A stretch of DNA of 26,126 nt from Paramicrosporidium saccamoebae (Eukaryota > Rozellomycota): positions 1 through 26,126 of the forward strand of contig MTSL01000052.1 in assembly GCA_002794465.1 (NCBI GenBank), given 5' to 3'. The notes below the pieces were generated by a model. The model did no database searches. It saw only the letters and a list, made by a program, of their open reading frames with translations, and was not told the origin of the DNA. The position numbers and the translations under genes were made by a program. The first letter of the stretch is position 1, and each line of letters begins with the position of its first letter. Below, one piece after another: positions 1 through 8,958 of the stretch.

Positions 1-247
1 GTGAGGCTTGAAGGAGCCACAGGATCACGAGGGCGGCAAGGACCAGCACTCCGCCAACTGCGAATGCCCAGCCAGCTGCATTGGCTGCTGCAACCAGCCC
101 GCTAAAGAGGACTACAAGTCCCAGGACGAATTTGATTCCGGGCAGCCATCCTTGCCTCTCCCACAGAGTCTCAATACTGACGATAGCAGTAGCTAGGCCA
201 GCGGCAAAGGCAGCGATGATTGCAAAAACGGTGGCCGTGATATTCAT
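1..247 (-). CDS. Small hydrophobic membrane protein, 3' end outside window
   Basis: The reading frame starts at an ATG (247-245) and stays open for 82 codons to the left edge, so the C-terminus is missing. Almost the whole visible product is hydrophobic: helices at about residues 4-24, 37-56 and 60-80, separated by a short charged segment (ETLWERQGW, about 26-34). This is the layout of the other small multi-helix membrane proteins here (7770, 8460, 15471, 17487), but I see no convincing sequence match to them and no intron in the visible part. A TATAAAA box lies 35 bp upstream. Function unknown; an integral membrane location is the only claim supported. Confidence 0.7.
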   Translation of the reverse strand, partial: MNITATVFAIIAAFAAGLATAIVSIETLWERQGWLPGIKFVLGLVVLFSGLVAAANAAGWAFAVGGVLVLAALVILWLLQAS

Positions 248-281
248 TTCGACGTTGCTGGCGCACTAGCCAAAGGTCGGC

Positions 282-288
282 TTTTATA
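282..288 (-). promoter_or_regulatory. TATA box of the 1-247 gene
   Basis: TATAAAA on the minus strand, 35 bp upstream of the ATG at 247. The spacing implies a very short 5' leader. No gene was seen in the rest of 248-619. Confidence 0.5.
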
Positions 289-618
289 GGCGAGACTGAT
301 GCGATCACAATAAAGCGCTTGTGGAATTGCAATGGTGATAAGGCGATAAGATGATAACAAGCTTGATCAGCAAATGAAAATGATCGCCTGCATCAGATGG
401 TCCAAAACGGGAAAATCAAACATTTCATTCCTCAATGACAGGTCCGATAAGAGTCCAGATGGGCTTTAATCATTAGGTCCCCCGCACCCGGTTTTGATTT
501 CGATTATAAATGCAGCCAACTTGCCCACCACGTACGATATTGAGCTGCAATGTCTTTAGACCCCGCGATTGACAACCGGACACTCGATGAGGCTCTGTAT
601 GGTGGCATTTAGTGCGGC

Positions 619-624
619 TTTATT
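619..624 (-). terminator. Poly(A) signal overlapping the stop codon
   Basis: AATAAA on the minus strand at 624-619 contains the TAA stop codon (622-620) of the secreted protein A gene. Confidence 0.6.
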
Positions 625-2470
625 GTGATGTGCAACTGTTGCTCCTACTAAGTGACTTTTCTCTCTCCTGAAACTCTTTTAGTTTTGACATAATCTCAGG
701 AATCTCCCTATGATAAATATACTTTTCATGATGCACGCATGAAGGAAGATAATCTGGCCTTTTAAAATATACCCAAAGCAGCAGTTGTACATCCCCGGGC
801 TCTACGCAGAGTCTCGCCTTGAGTGATGCTTTTGATGGGAATACCCGCGGGTCTCGCTGAGTTATAAAATCTAGCACTCTGACATTTCCAACACCTGCAG
901 CTACGTTGGCCACCTCGTAGCTGTCATTCACGCACTCGAAAATCCATTTTACACCTTCTGCACCAATACCACTGGAGACGCAAAGCTTCATCAAATCCTT
1001 ATCGGAAAGATGCTGCGGAGCGACAGAATGTAGCCATTGCACATATTGCAAGGGCTGATTCAATAGCTCATTCACAGTGGGCAGGTATTCGGCATTTGCT
1101 GTTTTTTCATATAACCATTGCAAGAGAATCAAAAATTGTGTCCTTTGATTTTGCTCAGTGGCAATATCTACGCCTTCCTGCTGACTCATTGTAATATCCT
1201 TTCTGCAGAGAATCAGAAGCGGATTCCTCTCCATTGCCCAAAGCACAACCTGCCAATCATGTAGTTTGACTGCGGCCTTGACAGTATCTGCATTTAGCTC
1301 GATCCTCCTAGAGTCTACCTCGAATATCGTCTTCTTGGCCCATGCAGCCAGCTCGTGGTGATGCAAAGCGAGAGCGTGTTGACAAAGTTTCTCGAGGGAA
1401 ACAAGTTCAGGGCTAATGGCGTAAATTTTGGCAGCCATATCAAGATGCCAGATGGTTTTAAAATCTGCAATCTCTTCCATATAGGGTTCTGGTAAAAAGG
1501 TTGGGTCGAGAGAATAGCAAAAGTCAAAAACTTTGGCGTGCCCATAAACCATAATGTTTGGGAGACAGTCCTTGGTAGGCCGAAGAGTTGGAGCAGCTGA
1601 ATGCATCCACAAAAGGACCTTTAGGCATCCCCCACTTGCGGCAACAGTAAAATGACCTTGATCCAACGCAATTTCGCGCTTATGGTGGTAGATAACTTTG
1701 AGTGTATCCACCCGATTGCGTGCTACGGCCTCGTGTATTACTTTCGGGATATCTACAATTTCCGGACGGACATATAAGAGAAAGTCAAGAATATCAGGAT
1801 CAGTGATTCCTGAAAACGCGTCCGGGTCGATAAATATATCCACTCCAGTATTGTGCAGGCATTTCAGGGTGTTGACATGTCCGCTGGCGATCAGTCGGCG
1901 TGCAGTTAGATCTTTTACATCGATAGTTATCCCCAGATGTGCCATAATCTTTGCTGCACCAAGCTTTTCAAGTTGTTCCTGGGGCAGTGGGAACAAATCG
2001 TAGTTTCTAAATACGTGCTTGAAACATTCCACATTGTCTGCTCTCAAGACTTCTTCAAGATGCGTCTCCCAGTCCAAAACTGTCCCCTCCCACAGCTTTT
2101 CGTCAAACCAGGACTCGCCGTATGAGAGCGCATAAAACAGATGGTAGTCGCGCAAATGTTTCCAACCAAGAAGCCCAGGTCTCTGAGCAAAGTGTAGGAC
2201 AAGATAATATCTTCCGCGGAGAGCTTCCTTCACAACCTCTAAAAGATTCAATTCGTCAATTTGATCACTCCAAGCCGCGTTCCAAATGTCCAAACTGTTC
2301 TTACCCTCTGTTCGAGCCGTTCGTAGTTCGCTGTTCAGGTCGCTCAAGTTTAAGGGTACGTGATGCTTTAGTTGACAGCAGTACTGTGACCTGAAATCAT
2401 ACGAGGCGCTGCAGTGTTTGGAGACGGTAAACACGCACAGAGCCTGCAGCGTAAGAGTAGGCAACCTCAT
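620..2470 (-). CDS. Secreted ankyrin-like repeat protein A
   Basis: A 616-residue protein with an N-terminal signal peptide (hydrophobic residues 1-20, cleavage plausible after CSA at about 23) and no later membrane helix. The body consists of degenerate helix-pair repeats of about 30-34 residues with ankyrin-like cores such as GCLKVLLWMHSAAP and DILDFLLYVRPE. It is paralogous to the next gene (2714-4720): both share RDYHxFYA (here 107-113), a (W/R)xxHxEE(V/I)L(R/K)AD block and PTKDCLP (here 298-304) followed by GHxKVFxF. Same strand and order indicate tandem duplication. The TAA stop is embedded in AATAAA. Ankyrin-type repeats usually bind proteins in the cytosol; a secreted version suggests export, possibly to a host (inference). 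Exact molecular function unknown. Confidence 0.85.
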   Translation of the reverse strand: MRLPTLTLQALCVFTVSKHCSASYDFRSQYCCQLKHHVPLNLSDLNSELRTARTEGKNSLDIWNAAWSDQIDELNLLEVVKEALRGRYYLVLHFAQRPGLLGWKHLRDYHLFYALSYGESWFDEKLWEGTVLDWETHLEEVLRADNVECFKHVFRNYDLFPLPQEQLEKLGAAKIMAHLGITIDVKDLTARRLIASGHVNTLKCLHNTGVDIFIDPDAFSGITDPDILDFLLYVRPEIVDIPKVIHEAVARNRVDTLKVIYHHKREIALDQGHFTVAASGGCLKVLLWMHSAAPTLRPTKDCLPNIMVYGHAKVFDFCYSLDPTFLPEPYMEEIADFKTIWHLDMAAKIYAISPELVSLEKLCQHALALHHHELAAWAKKTIFEVDSRRIELNADTVKAAVKLHDWQVVLWAMERNPLLILCRKDITMSQQEGVDIATEQNQRTQFLILLQWLYEKTANAEYLPTVNELLNQPLQYVQWLHSVAPQHLSDKDLMKLCVSSGIGAEGVKWIFECVNDSYEVANVAAGVGNVRVLDFITQRDPRVFPSKASLKARLCVEPGDVQLLLWVYFKRPDYLPSCVHHEKYIYHREIPEIMSKLKEFQEREKSLSRSNSCTSQ

Positions 2471-2594
2471 CGTTCAGATGCGCACTCTTTGCAATTTACT
2501 AGTTTAATTCTGTCGGTAATTTACTCATTAAGCACATGGCCAAGCATGAGTCTGTTATTAGTCAAATTACGCCAATCGTGACCTTGGATGGCCC

Positions 2595-2623
2595 TGTCGC
2601 GTAGTAAGGGGGATAATACCACG
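2595..2623 (-). repeat. Relic of the LTR-like element (right end)
   Basis: Reads TGTCGCGTAG then GGGGGATAATACCACG, matching the reverse complement of the right end of the elements ending at 5678 and 14814. Similarity stops after about 30 bp and a short CCAAGTACCAAGCACCAAG stutter follows. It sits in the 243-bp spacer between the two tandem secreted-protein genes. Confidence 0.6.
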
Positions 2624-2713
2624 TACCAAGTACCAAGCACCAAGTCAGATGGGAATCGCTTCACTATTAACCCAGCAACCTATTTACAGTCATTGGACGT
2701 TTATTTCAAGCTC

Positions 2714-4720
2714 CTACTGCATCATGCAACTTTCTTCTAGTCCCGAGGGAATTCCTATGTAATAAGTGCTTTGCGAAGCGCCCCCAATCTCCCGCCCCTC
2801 TTGATAATCCTTAACTTCCTTAATAATCAGTGGATTCAAGTGGTCGCCGCAATGTTCTTGAAGAAACTTCCAGTTTGGGAGGCTGTCAGATATATTCGCA
2901 AATGCCCAAAGCAAAAGCTCTTGACTATTCACTCCTCGGCTTAGTCCAGTTTCAATTTGATGGCTCGATATATGATCAATCTTTTTGCCGTAGGCAGAAG
3001 CCCAATTTAGAAATTCAATATTCCCTGTCGCGACTGCCGCTTCGACCGCGACTTGATTATCCCAAGGATAGTCGGCGGGCCATACGCCATCATCTTTACA
3101 AAGCTCTTCGCCGCCTTTCGGCCACTGGCAAAGAGAGTACATTTCGACTTGAGTGAACCTCCATGGTCCCACGGAAAATGCCCATTGCGCATACTCTGCA
3201 GGCTGGCCATAAAGCTCCTTTACCGTGGGCAGGTATTCGGCGTTTTTTGTCAGATCATACATAAATCTCAGGAGAGCTAACAATTCGGTCCTCTCTTTCT
3301 CAGTTTGCGCACCATCCCTTTGGTTGTGTGTTACCAGTGTCCTACTGGGGCGCATTTTCGGGCTTGTCTCTGCCAACCAGCGCACAAAAAGCCATGCCCG
3401 CGTCCTTATTGCACGATTGTAATCGGCCATTGTCGGCTTTAAGGTCTTGTTATGCACTTTCTTTATCTTGGAACTTGCCCATAAGGCGGCTTTGTAGTCA
3501 CACAATTTCACAGCATGATTATAAAGCAGCTCCAATGGAACCAAACTTGGGTTAATGTCGTAAACTCGAGCAATCATCTTGGGGTGCCACGTGACATTGT
3601 AAAACGCCTCCCATTCCCAATACGACATTGGCAAAAACTTGGAGTCGAGATTATGCAAAAACTTGAACACCTTAACATGCCCATGGATCATAATTTCGGG
3701 GAGACAGTCCTTGGTCGGTCGAATTGCGGGATCAAGAAAATTTGCCCACTGGATAATCTGTACACAGCCTTTGCCGGCCACAAAATTCAACTGTTCTGGA
3801 GTCGGCCGGCCACAATGTCCATATTGATCAAGAATGTGAAGCAGGTCAACTTTGCAATTTTTCAAGGCGTATCTTAGTACCCATTTATGAGCCACAGCGT
3901 TGGGGTTTTTGGACATGACAAGATCAAGGATGTCAGGGTCGACAATCTTTAAGGTTGCCCCTAGATTTGTAAAGAAATTAGGATCATCGTTGGATAACTG
4001 GCGCAAAATGTTAAAATATCCATACTCTGCTAAAATGTGTACGGGGTAACGGGTTTTGCAAACCTTCATATTAACGTGTTCCATAAGATTGGCCGCATCG
4101 TAAATTGCAAGTATGTGTGGTAGCGAGGGCGCTTCCTGAGACTCGAGAGGTAAAAAAATACCGTTTTCTTGAGCGTGCTTGAAAGATTCCACGCTATCTG
4201 CCTTTAGAATTTCTTCGTAATGGGCTCGCCAGGTAAATCCCATTTTGCTCCACAGCTCAAGACGAAACCAAGGCTTGTTACATGCGAATGCATAAAACCA
4301 ATGGTAATCTCGGGGCTGCTTGGAGCGGAGGAATAATTCATGCTGCACACAGAGAAGGATGGTTTTGCAATTATTACGGAGGGCTTCCTTTACAACATTT
4401 TGAAGCTTGGTATCGGCAATTTGATGATTTGCCAAAACTATGTTGGCCGCTTCTGGGATTGACATTTGATTCGCAGCCATTCTTTTCTCTAGTTCATTGT
4501 CCAATTCAAGCATACACATTTTGGGCGCACGAAGCACAAAGTCATTGGCATTATCGGCAACAATTAGTAGTCCCAGACTTGTGCTGGTCGTACTGAGAGC
4601 CTTTAGACGGAATTCCAAGTCTGAAATGCCTGAATCTCCCGAACCTGACGCGACACTGTAGCCAATAGCAAGAACCAGTACGCATAGCGCAGTACAGGAA
4701 AATTGAGGGCAAAATTGCAT
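2714..4720 (-). CDS. Secreted ankyrin-like repeat protein B
   Basis: A 668-residue protein. The open frame extends to 4744, but its first codon there is GTG; the first ATG is at 4720 and puts a typical signal peptide at the N-terminus (MQFCPQFSC then a strongly hydrophobic run to about residue 24, followed by GSGDSG). The rest is soluble, made of degenerate helix-pair repeats (for example VDPDILDLVMSKNPNA and GKGCVQIIQWANFLDP). It is the tandem paralogue of the 620-2470 gene: shared blocks include RDYHWFYA (137-144), PTKDCLP (335-341) and GHVKVFKFLHNLD. AATAAA follows 9 bp after the TAG stop. Probably secreted or exported; binding partner unknown. Confidence 0.85.
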   Translation of the reverse strand: MQFCPQFSCTALCVLVLAIGYSVASGSGDSGISDLEFRLKALSTTSTSLGLLIVADNANDFVLRAPKMCMLELDNELEKRMAANQMSIPEAANIVLANHQIADTKLQNVVKEALRNNCKTILLCVQHELFLRSKQPRDYHWFYAFACNKPWFRLELWSKMGFTWRAHYEEILKADSVESFKHAQENGIFLPLESQEAPSLPHILAIYDAANLMEHVNMKVCKTRYPVHILAEYGYFNILRQLSNDDPNFFTNLGATLKIVDPDILDLVMSKNPNAVAHKWVLRYALKNCKVDLLHILDQYGHCGRPTPEQLNFVAGKGCVQIIQWANFLDPAIRPTKDCLPEIMIHGHVKVFKFLHNLDSKFLPMSYWEWEAFYNVTWHPKMIARVYDINPSLVPLELLYNHAVKLCDYKAALWASSKIKKVHNKTLKPTMADYNRAIRTRAWLFVRWLAETSPKMRPSRTLVTHNQRDGAQTEKERTELLALLRFMYDLTKNAEYLPTVKELYGQPAEYAQWAFSVGPWRFTQVEMYSLCQWPKGGEELCKDDGVWPADYPWDNQVAVEAAVATGNIEFLNWASAYGKKIDHISSHQIETGLSRGVNSQELLLWAFANISDSLPNWKFLQEHCGDHLNPLIIKEVKDYQEGREIGGASQSTYYIGIPSGLEESCMMQ

Positions 4721-5443
4721 CCCCACCGTTCCGCAATTTGACACGGAATTTGATTGGACGTTACCAATTAATTACTGCCAAACCGTTCACCTTTTTTTGC
4801 GATCGATCAATGGCAAAGTTTTTCCGTCGCAGGCCCATTGTGCTATACTATAATCAGTGTGGGCAACAAAGAGCTGCTGCTTATCCACTGCCCTTTCTTT
4901 ATAGACTCTCCAGCATAGTATAAGTATGTTCAATTACTAGACCGACAGCATTACTCTTTCTCGCCTGGCTCTCTGGTAAGCAGATGCTGCTTACCAATAC
5001 AGATCGCAATCAAGTCGTACCGCGAATTACGGCCTGTGCCACATACTTTCATAAAACCAACTCACTCATCAACACTCTTCTTTCTCGTCTCCGAATCTCT
5101 TTTTAATACTTGGACAAATTCCAGCACCCATTACTTTATATGTAGCCCCCTGCCAACGTTGACGTGGAGTTAGAGGCGCATCGGGACGTCGAGATGATCG
5201 ATCGAGTTGATATATGGGCAGTAGTTATTTATTTAATCATATTTTGGAAAATTATTAAAAAAATCGTAAATATACTGACGAGCCCCTGAGAAAATGGCAT
5301 CTGTCATTGGTCCCAACCCACATGTGTCCAAGAGCAGATGGTTTCAATCACTTTAATTACTTTCGCCCTCGCGACCGAAATGCAAAGCATCTATAGCAAT
5401 ACTTTATAATTCAACGAATCAGTAGTTTCATCAAAGATTGCAT
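4721..5443. other. Gene-poor spacer
   Basis: About 720 bp between the minus-strand protein B gene and the LTR-like element. No credible coding frame, RNA gene or repeat was recognised; only short A/T-rich stretches and one start-proximal TGATTGG (4751-4757). Confidence 0.5.
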
Positions 5444-5678
5444 TGTGACGTAGAGGTAGAGGATTGATTAGTTGGGTATTTGAGGATGGCTCCCTAGTTT
5501 GGAGAAGGGATATAATCGGGACAATCGATAAAGGATAATGAGATCTTTACCACTTTATGATTATGTTATTTGTGAGGCTATAAATTGGTCGTTGGATTGA
5601 CTGAATAGATTCCCTCCTCGTCTCATCTCGCCTCTTCCCGTTTGACAGAGTCCGTGGCATTTTCCCCACTACGCGACA
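5444..5678 (+). mobile_element. Complete solo-LTR-like element, copy 1
   Basis: A 235-bp non-coding element starting TGTGACGTAG and ending CTACGCGACA, so the ends are TG...CA and form an imperfect inverted repeat (8 of 10). It is flanked by a 4-bp direct repeat GCAT (5440-5443 and 5679-5682), a likely target-site duplication. It contains TATAAATT at 5579-5586 and resembles the element at 14513-14814 at both ends and internally. TG...CA ends, a short duplication and an internal TATA box favour a solo LTR of a retrotransposon; a non-autonomous DNA element with terminal inverted repeats is the alternative. No transposase or reverse transcriptase is present in the window. Confidence 0.75.
5579..5586 (+). 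promoter_or_regulatory. TATA box inside LTR-like copy 1
   Basis: TATAAATT, about 150 bp upstream of the ATG at 5733. The second copy has the equivalent CTATAAATGG, so the box is a conserved part of the element and could drive the downstream gene. Confidence 0.45.
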
Positions 5679-5732
5679 GCATCACTTCAAAAATACCCTG
5701 GTTTGTGACGTAGGGTAAAAAGTCTTATCACA

Positions 5733-7508
5733 ATGAGACTGTCTCTTGTTGCCTTTTGTCTTTTCTTCTCCCTCGAGCTCGTAACTAGCGCTAGCTTGAG
5801 ACACTCTGGAATCAAACAGCTGCTTCGACGCTTTTCGGAAAAGCTCACCCTGTCTGAATTTGAAGAGGTTGTGGCTGAGGTGATTGAACGTGTGCTTGAG
5901 GGGCAGGTTGAGAGCATTCCTGACATGTCCAATAGAACATCAAAGGAGCGTGCGTGGTACTTTGCCAAGTACTACGGCACTTGTTGGCACAATGCCAGTC
6001 TAGTCTCTAACGAAGAGCTGGAACAAAACCTCTCGTCCGTCTTGGTTGCCGATAACCCCAAAATCTACGAGTTATTGCTGCCGAAACTGTGTGAAATGGC
6101 CTGTCATCCAACTTATTTAACTGCAAGTGAGGCTGTTAAAGTTGCGGAAGAATTGTTCAGTCTGCCTGAATTTTCTACCATGGACGCGCAACAGCCCGCC
6201 GCGTGGCAGATCCTAGAGCTACTGGAGAAGCGTTTTACTCATGATTTCAACCCGGCTTTGGCGATCCGAACCGGTAATCTTGGAACTCTGCAGGATTACA
6301 TTGACGAGAACATTTGGAGACCAAGCTCGATCGCCATCTATCGTGCGATCACTAGTAACGTACCAGAGGTCCTACTCTTTCTCCTGGAAAAAATGGGTAA
6401 AATTCCCGACATTGGAATTCTCAATGAGTTGATTGGGGGAAACCGTCCAGACGCCCTCCAGTTTGTCCGCTCATTACATCCTGACTGGATCCCGAGTCAA
6501 GGCCAAGTTGACCTTGCCGTTGCCAGTGGATACGTCAAAGTTCTGGAATGGTATGCTTCTTTCGCTCCCGAGATGCCTCGACCAAGCACGGCAGCACTAA
6601 ACAAGGCCCATTATAAGAGATGGATTCACATTATCGAATGGTTTCTTATGAGATATCACAGGGACCATCCAGCCTCATTCCGACCCGGTTTTGAGCTAGA
6701 TGCAAGCGACATTTCTACCGCCATTTCGGGTGAAAATATAACTGTTTTAACGTGGCATGCCTCTACCCATCCAGACTGGACATTGAGTCGAGACGAAATT
6801 CATAGCGCAGCATGCAATGGACTAGTGGCCATTCTAGAGTGGTACAGGACTGTCCGTCCATACTGGTCACTAAATGAAGAAAATCTTTACAGCGCAACTC
6901 GTCATGGAAGAGTCGGTATTTTGGAATGGCACAGCTCTGTGCATCAGGGCTGGAAGTTGAGTTCAAATTGTCTCGAGGGTGCCATTCGCTACGGCCAATT
7001 GAGCATTTTGGAATGGTACCAGTCTACCACACCCACCTGGTCATTGAGTCAAGAGGGCATTAATACCGCTGCTGCGCGTGGATACCTGAATGTTTTGGTG
7101 TGGAATGCCAGGGCAAGCCAAGCTACGCCATTGCCGAGCGAGCGGGCTATGAAAAAGGCTCTTTTGCGTAGACGCTGGAGTATTGTCGAATGGTATCTGG
7201 CCAAGTATCGTCAAGATTGCGCAAGCGAGTTGAAGCCTCGTTGGACACTAACACCCGATGATATCGAGGATGTCATTAAGCAAGGATACTTGTCCATTCT
7301 ACAGTGGCACTTATCGATTCATCCCGAATGGGCACCAACTCAGGAAGGAGTCAACCTTGCCGCTGAACATGGACATCTACTCATGTTGGAATGGCAAGAC
7401 TCGGTCAGTCCCATAAAGTTTTCTCCAAGCAAAGTGGCGCTAAACAAGGCGTATCTACACAAACATTGGGAAGTTATTGAATGGGTCACGAATAGACGCA
7501 CTCCATAG
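5733..7508 (+). CDS. Secreted ankyrin-like repeat protein C
   Basis: A 591-residue protein with a clear signal peptide (MRLSLVAFCLFFSLELVTSA, then S). From about residue 230 it is a regular solenoid of about 30-residue units with the core (V/I)LEW(Y/H) followed by a W-containing turn and a new helix: LEW-type cores occur near 268, 367, 396, 425, 484, 522, 551 and 581. A longer unit, PSxxALNKAxxxxxWxxIEW, recurs near 284, 467 and 563, showing nested duplication. It is not closely similar to proteins A and B but has the same architecture. The ATG lies 54 bp after an LTR-like element, and TGTGACGTAG (the element's left-end sequence) recurs at 5704-5713. Likely exported; function unknown. Confidence 0.88.
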   Translation: MRLSLVAFCLFFSLELVTSASLRHSGIKQLLRRFSEKLTLSEFEEVVAEVIERVLEGQVESIPDMSNRTSKERAWYFAKYYGTCWHNASLVSNEELEQNLSSVLVADNPKIYELLLPKLCEMACHPTYLTASEAVKVAEELFSLPEFSTMDAQQPAAWQILELLEKRFTHDFNPALAIRTGNLGTLQDYIDENIWRPSSIAIYRAITSNVPEVLLFLLEKMGKIPDIGILNELIGGNRPDALQFVRSLHPDWIPSQGQVDLAVASGYVKVLEWYASFAPEMPRPSTAALNKAHYKRWIHIIEWFLMRYHRDHPASFRPGFELDASDISTAISGENITVLTWHASTHPDWTLSRDEIHSAACNGLVAILEWYRTVRPYWSLNEENLYSATRHGRVGILEWHSSVHQGWKLSSNCLEGAIRYGQLSILEWYQSTTPTWSLSQEGINTAAARGYLNVLVWNARASQATPLPSERAMKKALLRRRWSIVEWYLAKYRQDCASELKPRWTLTPDDIEDVIKQGYLSILQWHLSIHPEWAPTQEGVNLAAEHGHLLMLEWQDSVSPIKFSPSKVALNKAYLHKHWEVIEWVTNRRTP

Positions 7509-7714
7509 TTTCGTGATAGATACTCGTAAACTCATTAGAAATACACCTTTACATAATCGAAAATGAAAACTATAACGTCTCCAAGTGTCGCGTGGGGATG
7601 CAACCATCGACGTATGGGTAATGATTCACCGCACAATTTCCTCCTCGACGAGTCTGTATTTGTCAAAGCTACCCTGGACGCTAATTGGTCCGCCCCAAAC
7701 TCCCCGGTCCGCTG

Positions 7715-7721
7715 TGATTGG
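7715..7721 (+). promoter_or_regulatory. TGATTGG (inverted CCAAT) box
   Basis: TGATTGG about 50 bp upstream of the ATG at 7770. The tandem paralogue has the same box at the same spacing, suggesting an NF-Y/HAP-type site. Confidence 0.4.
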
Positions 7722-7769
7722 TGCAACTCCCACAACACTTAAAGGGACGCCTGTGGCCCACAGGCAACG

Positions 7770-8214
7770 ATGAGTGAACTACGCCGCAACTGGATCGCCA
7801 CCTTTTTCTACTCGCTAGTCGCCCTTGGCCAACTCGTAAGAGCGCTGTGCTGATCAGGTTAATATGTAGGCTTTGGTTGTCTATGAGCTGTTTGCTATCC
7901 TCGCCCACGGAATCATCAAGGATTCCTCAGGTGTCGTGCTGACGGCATTTTTGGCCATTCTTCGTCTGGCAGTGGCTGCTGACTTGGCAATGTATGTTTT
8001 CATGGAACCGCAATTGTGGATACAAGTGGCGGGAATGTTGCTGCTAGGAGTACAGGCGGTGCTCTCAGTGTTCTTCTTCCCCCTCCAGGCGACAGTCATA
8101 GCGTTGCTTGCATTATCTCTGGCGCCAATTGAGTGGTCCTACGACTGGGTGTTCAAGCCGCTGCACTATGTACAGCCTCTAGCGCCTGTTGAGCCAACAA
8201 AAGATACCATCTAG
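7770..8214 (+). CDS. Four-helix membrane protein A of tandem pair (spliced)
   Basis: Two exons: 7770-7835 and 7870-8214, with a 34-nt phase-0 intron (GTAAGA...ATGTAG) at 7836-7869. The spliced product has 136 residues: a basic N-terminus (MSELRRNW), four hydrophobic helices (about 9-33, 42-62, 68-89, 90-110) and a short polar tail ending with FKPLHYVQP and acidic/Pro residues. The intron interrupts helix 1. The gene at 8460 has the same exon structure and about half of the residues identical. AATAAA follows the stop by about 10 bp. I do not recognise the family; the layout resembles small tetraspan proteins, but no diagnostic motif is seen. Confidence 0.85.
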
Positions 8215-8406
8215 ATGGCTGGTAAATAAAAATTTTTGTAGATGCTGTTGAAAAGGACATGATTTCATGCTTCATAATCAGGATTCATAAAGTCATTAGA
8301 AATACCGCAGCACTCTAGAAGTGGTCTACATCTTTCATGTATATGAGGGGATGAACCCTCTCCTGATCCGCAACGGAGCTCGATTCGCCATAGTGTCTTA
8401 CAATTA

Positions 8407-8413
8407 TGATTGG
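8407..8413 (+). promoter_or_regulatory. TGATTGG (inverted CCAAT) box
   Basis: TGATTGG 47 bp upstream of the ATG at 8460, matching the site at 7715-7721 in the sister gene. Confidence 0.4.
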
Positions 8414-8459
8414 TGCGGGCCTCGCCATTCAAAAAGGCACCTATGGCAGGCGAGCAACG

Positions 8460-8904
8460 ATGAGTGAGCTACGTCGCAACTGGATTGCTACAATTGTATA
8501 CTCACTTGTTGCCGCTATCCATCTTGTAAGAGGGCTGTGCTGGCCGGCTTAATATTTAGATATTTGTCTTCTATGCGCTGTTTGCAATTTTTTACGAGGG
8601 AATCATCAAAGATTTTACAGATGTGGTGTTGTTGATATCGGCGACAATCCTTTATTTGGGAGTGGCTGTTGACTTGACGCTGTATGTGCTATTGAAGCCG
8701 CAGCGGTGGATACAAGTAATGGGGGTGGTGTTGCTAGGGATGGAAGCAGTGTTGGCAGGGTTCTTTAATCCTATTCAGGCAGTAGTGACAGGGCTGATTG
8801 CAGCATCAATGATGCCTGTCCAGTGGACCTACTCCTGGGCATTCAAACCGTTACACTATGCAGAACCTTCAACCGATGTAAAGCCTTTATCCGATGGCAC
8901 CTAA
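8460..8904 (+). CDS. Four-helix membrane protein B of tandem pair (spliced)
   Basis: Exons 8460-8525 and 8560-8904 flank a 34-nt phase-0 intron (GTAAGA...TTTAG) at 8526-8559. The 136-residue product starts MSELRRNWIAT like its sister at 7770 and keeps GIIKD, (P)QxWIQVxGxxLLG and W(A/V)FKPLHY(A/V)(E/Q)P. It has four predicted helices and a short polar tail. Upstream sequence is also partly duplicated (CATTAGAAATAC at about 7534 and 8294), so the tandem duplication included the promoter. AATAAA lies about 15 bp after the stop. Function unknown. Confidence 0.85.
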
Positions 8905-8958
8905 TTGATTCGTGTTCAATAAAAGAGTGTATTAAATGCCGACAAACATGATTTGATG

